Shown piece after piece: positions 51,212-59,426 of a DNA stretch of 64,000 nt. The position numbers and the translations under genes were made by a program. Origin of the DNA: Solidesulfovibrio carbinolicus (GTDB taxonomy: Bacteria; Desulfobacterota; Desulfovibrionia; Desulfovibrionales; Desulfovibrionaceae); contig NZ_CP026538.1 of NCBI RefSeq assembly GCF_004135975.1, forward strand, positions 3,410,001 through 3,474,000, in the 5' to 3' direction. Each line of letters begins with the position of its first letter. Position 1 is the first letter of the stretch. Under the pieces are notes generated by a model. That model ran no database searches, was not told the DNA's origin, and saw only the letters and a program-made list of their open reading frames with translations.

Positions 51212-51613
51212 ATGGGCGAACCCGGAACCATTTGCGGCCGGCGGCGTTGCCTGGGCAAGGAATATTCGTGCAGCATGGAGCTGTCCCTGGCCGTCATTGG
51301 CGGCAAGTGGAAGCCGCTTATCTTGTGGCATCTGCGCGAAACGCCCACCCTGCGGTTTTCGGCCTTGCGGCGCACCATGCCGGCCATCACCCAGAAGATG
51401 CTGACCCAGCAGCTGCGCGAACTGGAATCCGACGGCCTGCTCACCCGCACGGTCTTCGCCGAGGTGCCGCCCCGGGTGGAATATGCGCTGACCGACCTTG
51501 GTCGGGGCATCATTCCCATCTTGGAGGCCTTGTGTCGTTTCGGCAAGGAGTTCGAGGCCCGCTTCGGCGTGGAAGCGGCCGACGCCCCGGCACCGGCGGC
51601 GGCCGAGCGCTGA
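51212..51613 (+). CDS. HxlR-family transcriptional regulator
   Basis: 133 aa winged-helix protein: YSCSMELSLAVIGGKWKPLI, LWHLRETPTLRFSALRRTMP, ITQKMLTQQLRELESDGLLT, VEYALTDLGRGIIPILEAL. Cysteines near the N-terminus (ICGRRRC and YSCS) could sense electrophiles or quinones as in YodB/HypR. ATG 51212 is preferred (AAAAGGAG 7 nt upstream) over ATG 51194. Likely controls the divergent flavin/nitroreductase operon and itself. Confidence 0.88.
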   Translation: MGEPGTICGRRRCLGKEYSCSMELSLAVIGGKWKPLILWHLRETPTLRFSALRRTMPAITQKMLTQQLRELESDGLLTRTVFAEVPPRVEYALTDLGRGIIPILEALCRFGKEFEARFGVEAADAPAPAAAER

Positions 51614-51717
51614 GCCGCCCTTCCTTGCCGTGTCCCTGAGCGTTTTGGCGACAGCCGTATGCTTTTTGCCCATATTTCATACCACATCTGTATACTTTAT
51701 TGTCACCTGCCATGGTC

Positions 51718-51795
51718 TGAAATGAATCATAAAAGCGCAACACACTGTCTTTCATAATCAATTTCAAATTGCCCACTGCTGGCACGGCCTATGCT
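51718..51795 (+). promoter_or_regulatory. Sigma-54-type promoter with upstream inverted repeat
   Basis: TGGCACGGCCTATGCT (51780-51795) matches the -24/-12 consensus TGGCAC-N5-TTGCW with one mismatch, and GG and GC have the required spacing. About 15-60 bp upstream, TGAAATGAATCAT (51718-51730) and ATAATCAATTTCA (51754-51766) form an imperfect inverted repeat (10 of 13), a possible enhancer-binding site. The ZraP-like gene starts 35 bp downstream. Confidence 0.65.
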
Positions 51796-51829
51796 CAAGG
51801 GGGACCATCGCATCAAGGAGGACCACCGT

Positions 51830-52402
51830 ATGCGCACCGTCTTTTTCGCTCCGGCCGCCCTGGCCGCCGCCCTGATCCTCTCCCTGCCCGCCGCTTCCCG
51901 CGCCGCCCAGGAACACACCGGCCATGTCGCCGACCCAGCCAAGCCCGCCGCCCCCGCCCCTGCCGTGGACCCGGACAAGGCGTATCTGCTCAAGCAGGAA
52001 TTCACGGCCAAGACCGCTGAATTGCGCGGCAAGATCAAGGCCCGCGAAGCCGATCTCGAAATTTTGCTGGCCACCAAGCCCGGCGACGAGGCGGCCGTCA
52101 AGAAGCTTGCCGGCGACCTTGCCGCCCTTCGCGGCCAGCTGGCCGAACAGACCGTGCTCTTCCGCCTGCGCTACGCCAAGGAAACCGGCACGCCCATCCG
52201 CCAGACCCTGCACCTCGGCAGCGGCCATGACGGCATGATGACCGGCATGGGCGAAAGCGGCATGGACTGCAAGATGATGGGCAAGGGCCAGGGGAAGGGC
52301 ATGATGATGGGCGGCATGGACCACGGGGCCATGGAGCATGGGCCCGCCAACGCCCCCGCGCCGGCCGCGCCGACGCCGCCGGCCCCAGCCGCCAAGCAAT
52401 AA
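51830..52402 (+). CDS. ZraP/Spy-like periplasmic Met/His-rich metal-binding protein
   Basis: 190 aa. Signal peptide (FFAPAALAAALILSLPAASRA), then His-bearing AAQEHTGHVADPAKP, a helical LTXXQ-type domain (YLLKQEFTAKTAELRGKIKA, LEILLATKPGDEAAVKKLAG) and a Met/Gly/His-rich tail (HDGMMTGMGESGMDCKMMGK, MMMGGMDHGAMEHG). ZraP chaperones bind Zn or Cu in the periplasm and in enterobacteria are sigma-54/ZraSR controlled; the sigma-54-type site upstream fits. ATG 51830 has AAGGAGG 8 nt upstream. No zraSR-like pair lies next to it. Confidence 0.82.
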   Translation: MRTVFFAPAALAAALILSLPAASRAAQEHTGHVADPAKPAAPAPAVDPDKAYLLKQEFTAKTAELRGKIKAREADLEILLATKPGDEAAVKKLAGDLAALRGQLAEQTVLFRLRYAKETGTPIRQTLHLGSGHDGMMTGMGESGMDCKMMGKGQGKGMMMGGMDHGAMEHGPANAPAPAAPTPPAPAAKQ

Positions 52403-52539
52403 TTCTACACGACGCTCCTCCCCCAACCGGCCGTCGCCCCTCCCCCAGGGCGGCGGCCGGTTGGCGTTTGCCGGCCCCTGTTCCCTTTCGTTTCCATCGG
52501 TTGCCTCGCCACGGCCCGGCTGCTACCCTGTCCCGGACC

Positions 52540-55500
52540 ATGCACGCGCCATCCGCCCCCCCTGCCGCTGCCAGCGCCGAACCGTCCCGGCGCACGTTCT
52601 GGATGCTGCTTACCGTCGTCCTGGCCCTGGCCGCCGGGCTGCGGCTGTGGCAGCTCGACACGCCCCAGCTGTGGGAAGACGACTACCTGAACCTGAGCCG
52701 GGCCGCTCTGCCGGCCTCGACCATCATCGCCGTCCAGCAGAAACTCGGGCCGGCCGACACCATCTACGATCTTCAGCCGCCGCTCCAATTCCTTATCGTG
52801 CGCGCCGCCCTGGCCGTCCACGACAGCGTGCTGGCCGCCCGTCTGCCCTCCCTGGCCGTCGGGCTGGCCTCCATCCTGGGGCTGGCCCTTTTGGGCGCGG
52901 CCTGCGCCGGCCGCCGGGCCGGGCTGGTCGCCGCGCTGTTGTGCGCCGGGGCGCTCTTTCACATCGACATCTCCCGGGCCATCAAGCTCTATGCGCCGTT
53001 TTTCGGGTTTTTCGTCTTTTCCATGCTGCTGCTGCCCCAGGCGCTTGCGGCACCACGCCGTCGGCCCCTGCTCCTGGCCAGCTATGCGGCCTTGACCGCA
53101 GCCATGCTCTGGGCCGGCTACCAGGGCGCGCCCATCCTGGCCGCCCAAGGGCTGTGGGTCATGCTCCTCTACCTTGGCCGCAAGCCGCCTTTTGACGGCC
53201 CGGACCGGCTGATTCGGCTGCTGCCCGTGGCCCTGGCCATGGCCGTGGCCACGGCCGCCTGGCTGCCCATCGCCCGGGGCCCGTTTATTTTACAAGGCTT
53301 TCTAGCCAATCCCCAGGCCTCTCTCACCAGCGGGTTGACTCCCGCCTTTTTCGCCGACATCCTGGGCGGCTTTTTCCATATCAGCTACCCCATCTCGCCG
53401 GTTACCGTGGCCGGCGTCGCCGCCCTGGCCGCCCTGGGCCTTGTCACGTACCGCAACGCCACGACGCTGCTGGTCGTTCTTTGCGCCGCCGTCCCGGCCG
53501 CGACCATCCTCACGAGCAAATCCGACCTGCGTGAGCTGGTCAATTGGCGGCACCTCATCGCCGCCCTGCCGGCGGTCTGCATCCTGGCCGGGGCCGGGGC
53601 CTCGCGCCTGGGCGGCCTTTTCGCCCGCGCCCTACCCGCCCGGCTGGCCCCGGCCGGGGCGCTGGTCGTGGCCGGGGGACTGGCCGGTCTGGTCCTTACC
53701 GCACCGCTGTCCCAGCTTGGCGAATACGCCCGCCGCAGCCTGACCAACGACCGGGACTTTTTCCGCTATGTCAGCCGCGCCACCGGCCCGGAGGCCGCCC
53801 TGGCCTTCACCGGCTGGCAGCGAAACGCCCGGGCCTTCGCCGCCCGCTGGCACCTTGGCGACGATATGGCCGGTCCCGGCGACTTCGACCACCCGGGCTA
53901 CCGTCGCGTACTGCTCGCCGACCAGGTTTTCGCCCCGAGCCAGCGATTGCGCGCCGCGCCCGAAGGGGCGCTTTTGGCCTCCTGGAGCGCCGCCGGCTTG
54001 CAGTCGCGCCTAGCCCTGGCCGGTTTTCCCAGCCGCGCCCCGCTGCTGCTTGTTCCTAACACCTCGGGCGCGGCCGGCTACAGCGACGATTTCCGCGACC
54101 ACAAGGCCTATCGCGACGCGTTTTCCCTGGGCAACATGGTGGCTGACGCCGAAGTGGGGCTCCTGCGCCCCTTGCGCTCCAGCCAGCCGGCCGCCGCTAC
54201 CTGGCGCTTCGATCTGCCCCCGGGTTCGCCGGCCCCCAAGGTCACGGCCGCCGTCGAGGCCGCTCTCTACAAACGCCACCCGAGCCTGCCGGCCGACTCG
54301 CGGCTGGTTATCGAGGCCAGCGCCGACGGCGCGACATTTACGCCGCTGGCAACCCTTGGCCACGACGATTTCCTGCTGCCCGACGGCACGCCGCGCCTGG
54401 AGAAACGGCGATTTTACGAGGAAGTGCCCTTCTATCAAGGTGTTGTGCGCACGGCCCGGGCCGAGGTCGATCTGACGCCCTACCTCGCGGCCGGCTCGGT
54501 CCGGCTGCGGGTACGCTATCTGCCGGGAACCAGCGAGGGATTGCTGGCCCTGGCCGGCGTCACCGTCACGGGCACGGGGCTGGCCCCGGTCCCGGACGGC
54601 GGGCTGGCATTCTACGCCGCCAATCTGGCCCGCAATTGCGCCTCGCCGGCCTACGCCCCGAACGTGACCATCCTTGGCCCCCGGGCCATGGTCTTTGCCG
54701 CCCCGAACCATGCCGCCCTGGCTCGGGAATTGCCCGGCGGCGCGGCGGTCAATGCGCCCGAGGCCCTGGCCGCCTTTAGCGCCGCCCAACCGGACACGCC
54801 CCCGGCCTACATCCTGCCCGACGCCGCCGGGAAACCGGCCGTGGTGGTGGCCGACCCGGCCCTGGGGCCGGGCCGGGGCGGCGCGCCCCTGTCCGACGCC
54901 GCGCCGGCAACCGGGCTGGAGCTTGCCGGCGACGCGCCCCTTGACGTGCGGACCCTGACCCTGGCCGGTCGGATAAACGCCCCGATCCTGACCGTTGGCG
55001 GCGTGCCTGTTCCCGTACCCATTGCCGCCCCGGACGGGACCGTGGCGCGCCTGACCCCCGGCGGCCAGGGGCTGTTGAGCTTTACCCCGGACTTCGATCC
55101 GCCGGATTTCACCGACCGCCCCACCGCCCATTCCCTGAACATGGAAGCGTCGGATTCCTACCCGGGCTATGCCGGCGGCGTGCGCTGCCGGGCCGGCACG
55201 GACTGTTGGTTTGAATACGTGTTCGTGTCGGCCTTTCCCGTCACCGAACTGCGCGTCATGGCTTATCCGCGCCTGTACGGCGACGCCGGGACCAAACGGC
55301 AATGCGCGGTGTCCTACGCGGCCGACGGCGGCCCGCCGACGACCATGCTTTCGGCCGAGGCCGAACACGTAGGCCAGTGGAACCGGATGTTCGACCGCCG
55401 CTTCGCCCGGGTGCGCCTGCCCAAGCCGGCCACCCACGTGGTCGTTCGCTTTACCCTGGTGGCCGAACCCTCGGCCGAGTTCTGGTCGCCCACACGCCCC

Positions 55501-55668
55501 ATCGACCGCATGGCCATCGAGGCCGTTCTCGACGCCAGAACCCTGCCCCCCTTGGCCGTGCCGCCAGGCCGCAGCGAACTGACCCTTTCCGGCGGGCCGG
55601 GCAACGATTTCCGGGTCTGGTTTTCCGACCGTGCGCCCGGCCGGGAACGGGTCTGGCCCGGGGACTAG
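52540..55668 (+). CDS. Large membrane glycosyltransferase (GT39/GT83-like) with periplasmic C-terminal region
   Basis: 1042 aa. About ten to twelve membrane helices in residues 20-430; the first luminal loop has the acidic motif in QLWEDDYLNLSRAALP, expected of C-type glycosyltransferases using polyprenyl-phosphate sugars. The remaining 600 residues are predicted periplasmic beta-rich domains (PYLAAGSVRLRVRYLPGTSE; HSLNMEASDSYPGYAGGVRC) of unknown role. ATG 52540 lacks a strong ribosome site. Possibly an envelope glycan or protein glycosylation enzyme; donor and acceptor unknown. Confidence 0.75.
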   Translation: MHAPSAPPAAASAEPSRRTFWMLLTVVLALAAGLRLWQLDTPQLWEDDYLNLSRAALPASTIIAVQQKLGPADTIYDLQPPLQFLIVRAALAVHDSVLAARLPSLAVGLASILGLALLGAACAGRRAGLVAALLCAGALFHIDISRAIKLYAPFFGFFVFSMLLLPQALAAPRRRPLLLASYAALTAAMLWAGYQGAPILAAQGLWVMLLYLGRKPPFDGPDRLIRLLPVALAMAVATAAWLPIARGPFILQGFLANPQASLTSGLTPAFFADILGGFFHISYPISPVTVAGVAALAALGLVTYRNATTLLVVLCAAVPAATILTSKSDLRELVNWRHLIAALPAVCILAGAGASRLGGLFARALPARLAPAGALVVAGGLAGLVLTAPLSQLGEYARRSLTNDRDFFRYVSRATGPEAALAFTGWQRNARAFAARWHLGDDMAGPGDFDHPGYRRVLLADQVFAPSQRLRAAPEGALLASWSAAGLQSRLALAGFPSRAPLLLVPNTSGAAGYSDDFRDHKAYRDAFSLGNMVADAEVGLLRPLRSSQPAAATWRFDLPPGSPAPKVTAAVEAALYKRHPSLPADSRLVIEASADGATFTPLATLGHDDFLLPDGTPRLEKRRFYEEVPFYQGVVRTARAEVDLTPYLAAGSVRLRVRYLPGTSEGLLALAGVTVTGTGLAPVPDGGLAFYAANLARNCASPAYAPNVTILGPRAMVFAAPNHAALARELPGGAAVNAPEALAAFSAAQPDTPPAYILPDAAGKPAVVVADPALGPGRGGAPLSDAAPATGLELAGDAPLDVRTLTLAGRINAPILTVGGVPVPVPIAAPDGTVARLTPGGQGLLSFTPDFDPPDFTDRPTAHSLNMEASDSYPGYAGGVRCRAGTDCWFEYVFVSAFPVTELRVMAYPRLYGDAGTKRQCAVSYAADGGPPTTMLSAEAEHVGQWNRMFDRRFARVRLPKPATHVVVRFTLVAEPSAEFWSPTRPIDRMAIEAVLDARTLPPLAVPPGRSELTLSGGPGNDFRVWFSDRAPGRERVWPGD

Positions 55669-55714
55669 GGGGTCTTGCCATCGCCTGCCGCCGGCGCTAC
55701 AAGGCGGCCGTTGT

Positions 55715-55861
55715 CCTCAGGGCGGGGTGGAAGTCCCCACCGGCGGTATCCCGGCTTGTCCGGGGAGCCCGCGAGCGCCCGCGACGCTTACGCGTTGCGG
55801 GGTCAGCAGACCTGGTGCGAAGCCAGGGCCGACGGTCACAGTCCGGAAGGAAGAGGAAAGA
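55715..55861 (+). ncRNA. FMN riboswitch (RFN element)
   Basis: All conserved RFN blocks are visible in order: CAGGGCGGGGTGGAAGTCCC, CACCGGCGGTA, the AGCCCGCGAGCG junction, GGGTCAGCAGACCTGGTG, and GCCGACGGTCACAGTCCGGA. It lies 118 nt upstream of ribB. A strong downstream hairpin (CCGGATGCG / CGCATCCGG, 55901-55918) is a likely part of the expression platform. FMN should repress ribB. Confidence 0.95.
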
Positions 55862-55978
55862 CGGCATTCCCCGCCGCCGGAGTGTCCGGCGCGTGGCCGG
55901 CCGGATGCGCGCATCCGGTCTGGTCGTCTCTTTGTCCGCCCTGATTCTGGCCCATAAATTCTTGTTTCGGAGAAAGCC

Positions 55979-56623
55979 ATGAATCAGCCGTTTTCCAATA
56001 TCGACGCCGCCATCGCCCGCACCCGGGCCGCCATCGAAGCCATGCGCCAGGGCCGGGGCATCCTGGTGGTGGACGATCTGGACCGCGAAAACGAGGGCGA
56101 CCTCATTTTCGCCGCCGACACCCTCACCGTGCCCCAGATGGCCATGCTCATCCGCGAATGCAGCGGCATCGTCTGCCTGTGCCTGACCGAGGAAAAGGCG
56201 CGCCAGCTCGAGTTGCCGCCCATGGTCGCGGTCAACACCTGCAAAAACGGCACGGCCTTTACCGTCACCATCGAGGCGGCAAAGGACGTGACCACCGGCG
56301 TTTCCGCCGCCGACCGGGTGACGACGGTCAAGACCGCCGCCGCAGCACACGCCAAGCCCTGCGACCTGGCCCGGCCCGGCCACGTGTTTCCGCTTATTGC
56401 CCGCCCGGGCGGGGTGCTCTCCCGTCGCGGCCACACCGAAGCCACGGTGGACATGTGCCGGCTGGCCGGACACGGCCCGTGCGGGGTGCTGTGCGAGCTA
56501 ACCAACCCTGACGGCACCATGGCCAAGGGCGACGAGATCGCGGCCTTTGCCGCGACCCACGATTTCCCGCTGGTCAGCGTCGCCGACATCGTGGCTTTCC
56601 GCCAGGCCACGGGCGACTATTAG
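55979..56623 (+). CDS. ribB: 3,4-dihydroxy-2-butanone-4-phosphate synthase
   Basis: Converts ribulose 5-phosphate to DHBP plus formate in riboflavin synthesis. 214 aa: [20 protein letters not shown] (metal-binding acidic loop), [73 protein letters not shown]. There is no RibA (GTP cyclohydrolase) domain, so it is the monofunctional form. ATG 55979. Controlled by the FMN riboswitch and closed by the terminator 56642-56671. Confidence 0.95.
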   Translation: MNQPFSNIDAAIARTRAAIEAMRQGRGILVVDDLDRENEGDLIFAADTLTVPQMAMLIRECSGIVCLCLTEEKARQLELPPMVAVNTCKNGTAFTVTIEAAKDVTTGVSAADRVTTVKTAAAAHAKPCDLARPGHVFPLIARPGGVLSRRGHTEATVDMCRLAGHGPCGVLCELTNPDGTMAKGDEIAAFAATHDFPLVSVADIVAFRQATGDY

Positions 56624-56641
56624 CCGGCCCTCCAAACGCCG

Positions 56642-56671
56642 CCGCGCCGGGGGAACCCTCCCCCGGCGCGG
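56642..56671 (+). terminator. Terminator of ribB
   Basis: CCGCGCCGGGGGA (56642-56654) and TCCCCCGGCGCGG (56659-56671), perfect 13-bp stem with an ACCC loop, followed by TCTTCCCC. Confidence 0.75.
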
Positions 56672-56698
56672 TCTTCCCCTGGCGCGTCCATCGGCGAC

Positions 56699-57382
56699 AT
56701 GATACGCGTTCTGGCCATGGCCGACGCGACAGCCGATACCCCCGCCGCCCGCCGCGCCAGGCGACGGTTCCTGGCCCGGCGGCGCTGCCTGCGGGCGCTG
56801 CGCCGCACCTTGGCGTTCATCGTCGTGGTCACGCCTTTTTGCTATTTCGGCTTCCTGATCTGCTGCCATATGCCGCCGGAATGGCAGCGTGGCCTGCCCA
56901 ACCTGATCCTTCTTTACGAATGGTGGATGTTTTTCCGCAACGCTTTTACGCTGTTGCGAAACATCTGGTTCACACCGCTCCTGGCCGTGCTGCCGCTGCT
57001 CGTCAACGTGGTCTTTGTTGTCGCCTATCCCCCCGGCCAAGCCTGGAAAATCCGTCGCGACACCTACTTCAACCAGTTCCTGGATGACCGCCTGGCCGTG
57101 ATCAAACACATTGAGAACGGCGATTTTCCGGGATTTACGCCCCGTGAAGGCTACGTTGCCTTGCCAGAAGCCTATGCGCATACATCAATTTCACGCGGGT
57201 GCGTCTCCTACACCCGGGGAGACAATGGCTATACCATCTTTTTTTATACTTCCTGGAATGTCTTGGAAACATACCAAGGCCTTGAGTTTGACAACAAATA
57301 CAGCAAAGATGATCCACCACCCCAGGAAAACAACAAGTATATAGAGTTCATGGCACCGCAGTGGTACTATCTCGAATATTGA
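56699..57382 (+). CDS. Unknown membrane protein M1 (intact member of a local paralog family)
   Basis: 227 aa from ATG 56699 (ATG 56717 is possible). A basic N-terminus (RRARRRFLARRRCLRALRRT), a membrane segment (LAFIVVVTPFCYFGFLICC), an amphipathic stretch (LYEWWMFFRNAFTLLRN), a second membrane segment (LLAVLPLLVNVVFVVAYPPG) and a C-terminal soluble domain of about 110 residues, probably periplasmic, ending APQWYYLEY. Its 5' half is GC-rich like the chromosome, its 3' half AT-richer. Two decayed relatives lie at 58629-59342 with the toxin-like genes between. I do not recognise the family; an immunity role is only a hypothesis from position. Confidence 0.65.
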   Translation: MIRVLAMADATADTPAARRARRRFLARRRCLRALRRTLAFIVVVTPFCYFGFLICCHMPPEWQRGLPNLILLYEWWMFFRNAFTLLRNIWFTPLLAVLPLLVNVVFVVAYPPGQAWKIRRDTYFNQFLDDRLAVIKHIENGDFPGFTPREGYVALPEAYAHTSISRGCVSYTRGDNGYTIFFYTSWNVLETYQGLEFDNKYSKDDPPPQENNKYIEFMAPQWYYLEY

Positions 57383-57449
57383 CTCTACAGATTGCGGCTT
57401 GACCTATTTTTACAAAAGTACACCAAGACGCCATTCCAAAATCATATTA

Positions 57450-58148
57450 TCAATGCAGAGCTTCTAGAACTCTTGACGGCAGTCGACCGACGCTCTCCCA
57501 CTCCTCTCTTTCGACGACGGGGCGGATAGTATCCAGGTCACGGAGCATGTCACCGACTGAAGTTTGTTTTACAAATACCTCCCTAAAATACCTAAACCCA
57601 TTTTTTATCATTTCCTGATCCTTTTCCTGATCGCCGTAGGGCGGTTGACCTAAGAAATCCATAGAATGATGCAATCCATATGCAGCAGCGCCTGCGATGT
57701 CATCTTTACCGAGTCTCCTAGTCGTATCAACAATAGTTTGAACCAAACCAGCTGCCCGCAATGCTGCATTCTCTGAAAATCCGAACGCCAAGGCAACAGC
57801 TCCATAATTGAAGTTGCCGAAATCTTCATAAATTCCTTTACGCCCCAGCAATTTGTAATCCATTTCACCACCTGGAGCAAGTCGCTCAATGAACCATGCA
57901 TTGCTTACGCTCACCAAGGCTCTGCGAATATTCCAATCAATGTCAACGCCTGGAGGCGATGGCGGTATATGGATAGGATCATATTTTAATGGATATCTAC
58001 TAAACGTGCCATACGACGAGTCAATGTTTCTGCCTTGTATCTTATTCTGAAGTGCAAAAGCTGATTCAATTTCAAAGCTCCCCAGGCTCCGGGAAAGCTG
58101 TGATCGCAAAGACCATTCTACTTCCAATTCGCGCGGCTCGCGGGGCAT
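57450..58148 (-). CDS. Predicted polymorphic-toxin type 44 domain protein
   Basis: 232 aa. Residues about 70-140 read PPSPPGVDIDWNIRRALVSV, WFIERLAPGGEMDYKLLGRK and FGNFNYGAVALAFGFSENAA, which from memory matches the bacterial toxin 44 (Ntox44) pattern (GxDxxxNI...WF...GGxxDYK...GNFNYGA). The N-terminal 65 residues are not a known trafficking domain, and no signal peptide is visible. ATG 58148 follows GGAG; GTG 58154 is an alternative. The gene is markedly AT-richer than the chromosome, so it was probably acquired. Convergent with M1, and a truncated paralog precedes it. Catalytic function is not demonstrated. Confidence 0.7.
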   Translation of the reverse strand: MPREPRELEVEWSLRSQLSRSLGSFEIESAFALQNKIQGRNIDSSYGTFSRYPLKYDPIHIPPSPPGVDIDWNIRRALVSVSNAWFIERLAPGGEMDYKLLGRKGIYEDFGNFNYGAVALAFGFSENAALRAAGLVQTIVDTTRRLGKDDIAGAAAYGLHHSMDFLGQPPYGDQEKDQEMIKNGFRYFREVFVKQTSVGDMLRDLDTIRPVVEREEWESVGRLPSRVLEALH

Positions 58149-58242
58149 AGACACTCCATTTTGAAGATCTTACAAATTACCGATACGTTACTCACTCATA
58201 AATCTACAGACTTACTACTCTGTCAACATTTCGCCAAGCCAG

Positions 58243-58479
58243 TCATAACCTTATTATAGTCCAGTCGACCTCAACACCAGGAGGACTCTCGGGAATTTGA
58301 ACAATTCTCGACACCGCATCTCTACTTCCATATTCAGGATACGACCAACACAGCATGCCATAAGTACTGACCCTACCCAACAATGCGTATGTCGCCTCAG
58401 CTTCCAGCCCGCTCAAGCTTCTATAACAATCCAGCTGCAGTTTGAATTCAGACTGACCTTCAGGCGCATCCTGAGACAT
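58243..58479 (-). pseudogene. Truncated paralog of the toxin-44 gene (N-terminal part only)
   Basis: 78 aa from ATG 58479, with GAGG 7 nt upstream. Its middle (YRSLSGLEAEATYALLGRV) and end (VQIPESPPGVEVDWTI) parallel the intact gene's SRSLGSFEIESAFALQNKI and HIPPSPPGVDIDWNI. It stops at IIRL just where the toxin domain should begin, so the catalytic region is lost. Same strand and AT-rich composition as the intact copy, 94 bp upstream of it. It could still be expressed as a short protein. Confidence 0.65.
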
Positions 58480-58628
58480 AATAGACCTCACATTCTGGAT
58501 AAAGAAGTTGCTACTCCACATCCTAATAAGTTCATGTAATTCTATTTGTGTAAACCGATATTTTTTGCTAACCAATAAATCCAACTTTTACAGAGTTGCC
58601 CTTGAGAAAGTACAGACCCCTTACTCCT

Positions 58629-59263
58629 GTGGGACGCACCGCATTTCTGGCCCGACGGCGCTGCCTGCGGGCGTTGCGGGCAACGCTGGCCTTTGTCACG
58701 CTTGCCGCCCCCTTTTTCGCCAGCGGGCTGTGCTGACCTGCCGCATGCCGCAACAGACGCAGCGCCTCATCGCCGAAGGCGCGACGTGGTACTTCTTCTG
58801 GCTCTTCTTCAGGAACGTCGGAACCGGCATCAAACACTTTCGCCGCGCCCTGCTCCTGTCCCTGCTGCCCATTGTCGTGTATATTTCCTCGCTAGCCTTC
58901 TTGTTGTCGGGGGTACTCTGGAAGCTCAACTACACATCCTATTTCAAGCAGTTCTACGCTGAGAGAATGCATATCGTCGATCTCTTGCAAAATGGCGTCC
59001 TGTCCTGTTCCGACAAGACGCCAGAAGCCGTCACGCTGCCGCCAGCGCTTGGCCACATTGTGCCCATGGACTATCCTGTCTTGTGTTCAAGAAGCGCATC
59101 CGGCTATCGTGTGGAATTTGTCATAGAGATTGAGACATCGTCGCGCAGCAGCTTCGTGTATGCCCCGCCGCAGGACATGGACACGCCGCCGCCAGGAACC
59201 AGCCTGCTGCAAATAGAGCCTCTGGCCCCAATGTGGGCCTTGGCGTGCTACTGGCGGGACTGA
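58629..59263 (+). pseudogene. Frameshifted paralog M2 of the membrane protein M1
   Basis: The frame starting GRTAFLARRRCLRALRATLA matches M1's RRRFLARRRCLRALRRTLA but stops at TGA 58734-58736. The sequence continues in a shifted frame from about 58732 (CRMPQQTQRLIAEGATWYFF, then RRALLLSLLPIVVYISSLAF, and ending EPLAPMWALACYWRD), co-linear with M1 to its C-terminus. A TG duplication (CTGTGCTG) or loss of one base explains the shift. The 5' end is also missing, replaced by the AT-rich toxin block. A sequencing error remains possible for the frameshift, but not for the missing 5' end. Confidence 0.7.
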
Positions 59264-59342
59264 CGCCGCCCCGCCGCCGGACAACCCGCGCCTGGAGATC
59301 CTGCGGCTGGCCCCGCTGTGGGCCATGCTCTCCTACGGCTAG
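59262..59342 (+). pseudogene. C-terminal remnant M3 of the same membrane-protein family
   Basis: Twenty-six codons, DAAPPPDNPRLEILRLAP then LWAMLSYG and a stop. They align with the end of M2 (DTPPPGTSLLQIEPLAPMW) and M1 (DDPPPQENNKYIEFMAPQW). It begins where the M2 stop ends. A leftover 3' end of a third tandem copy. Confidence 0.6.
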
Positions 59343-59426
59343 AACGCGGCAAGATCAGCCCGGACGGCCACAACGCGCCGGGAACCCGGCCTTGCCTATT
59401 TCCCGGCCCTGGCCTACAGCCAAAGC

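Noticed and set aside
58297-58539. Plus-strand 80-codon frame over the truncated toxin paralog
   Set aside because: The minus-strand frame shows paralogy to the neighbouring toxin gene, so this is its antisense shadow.
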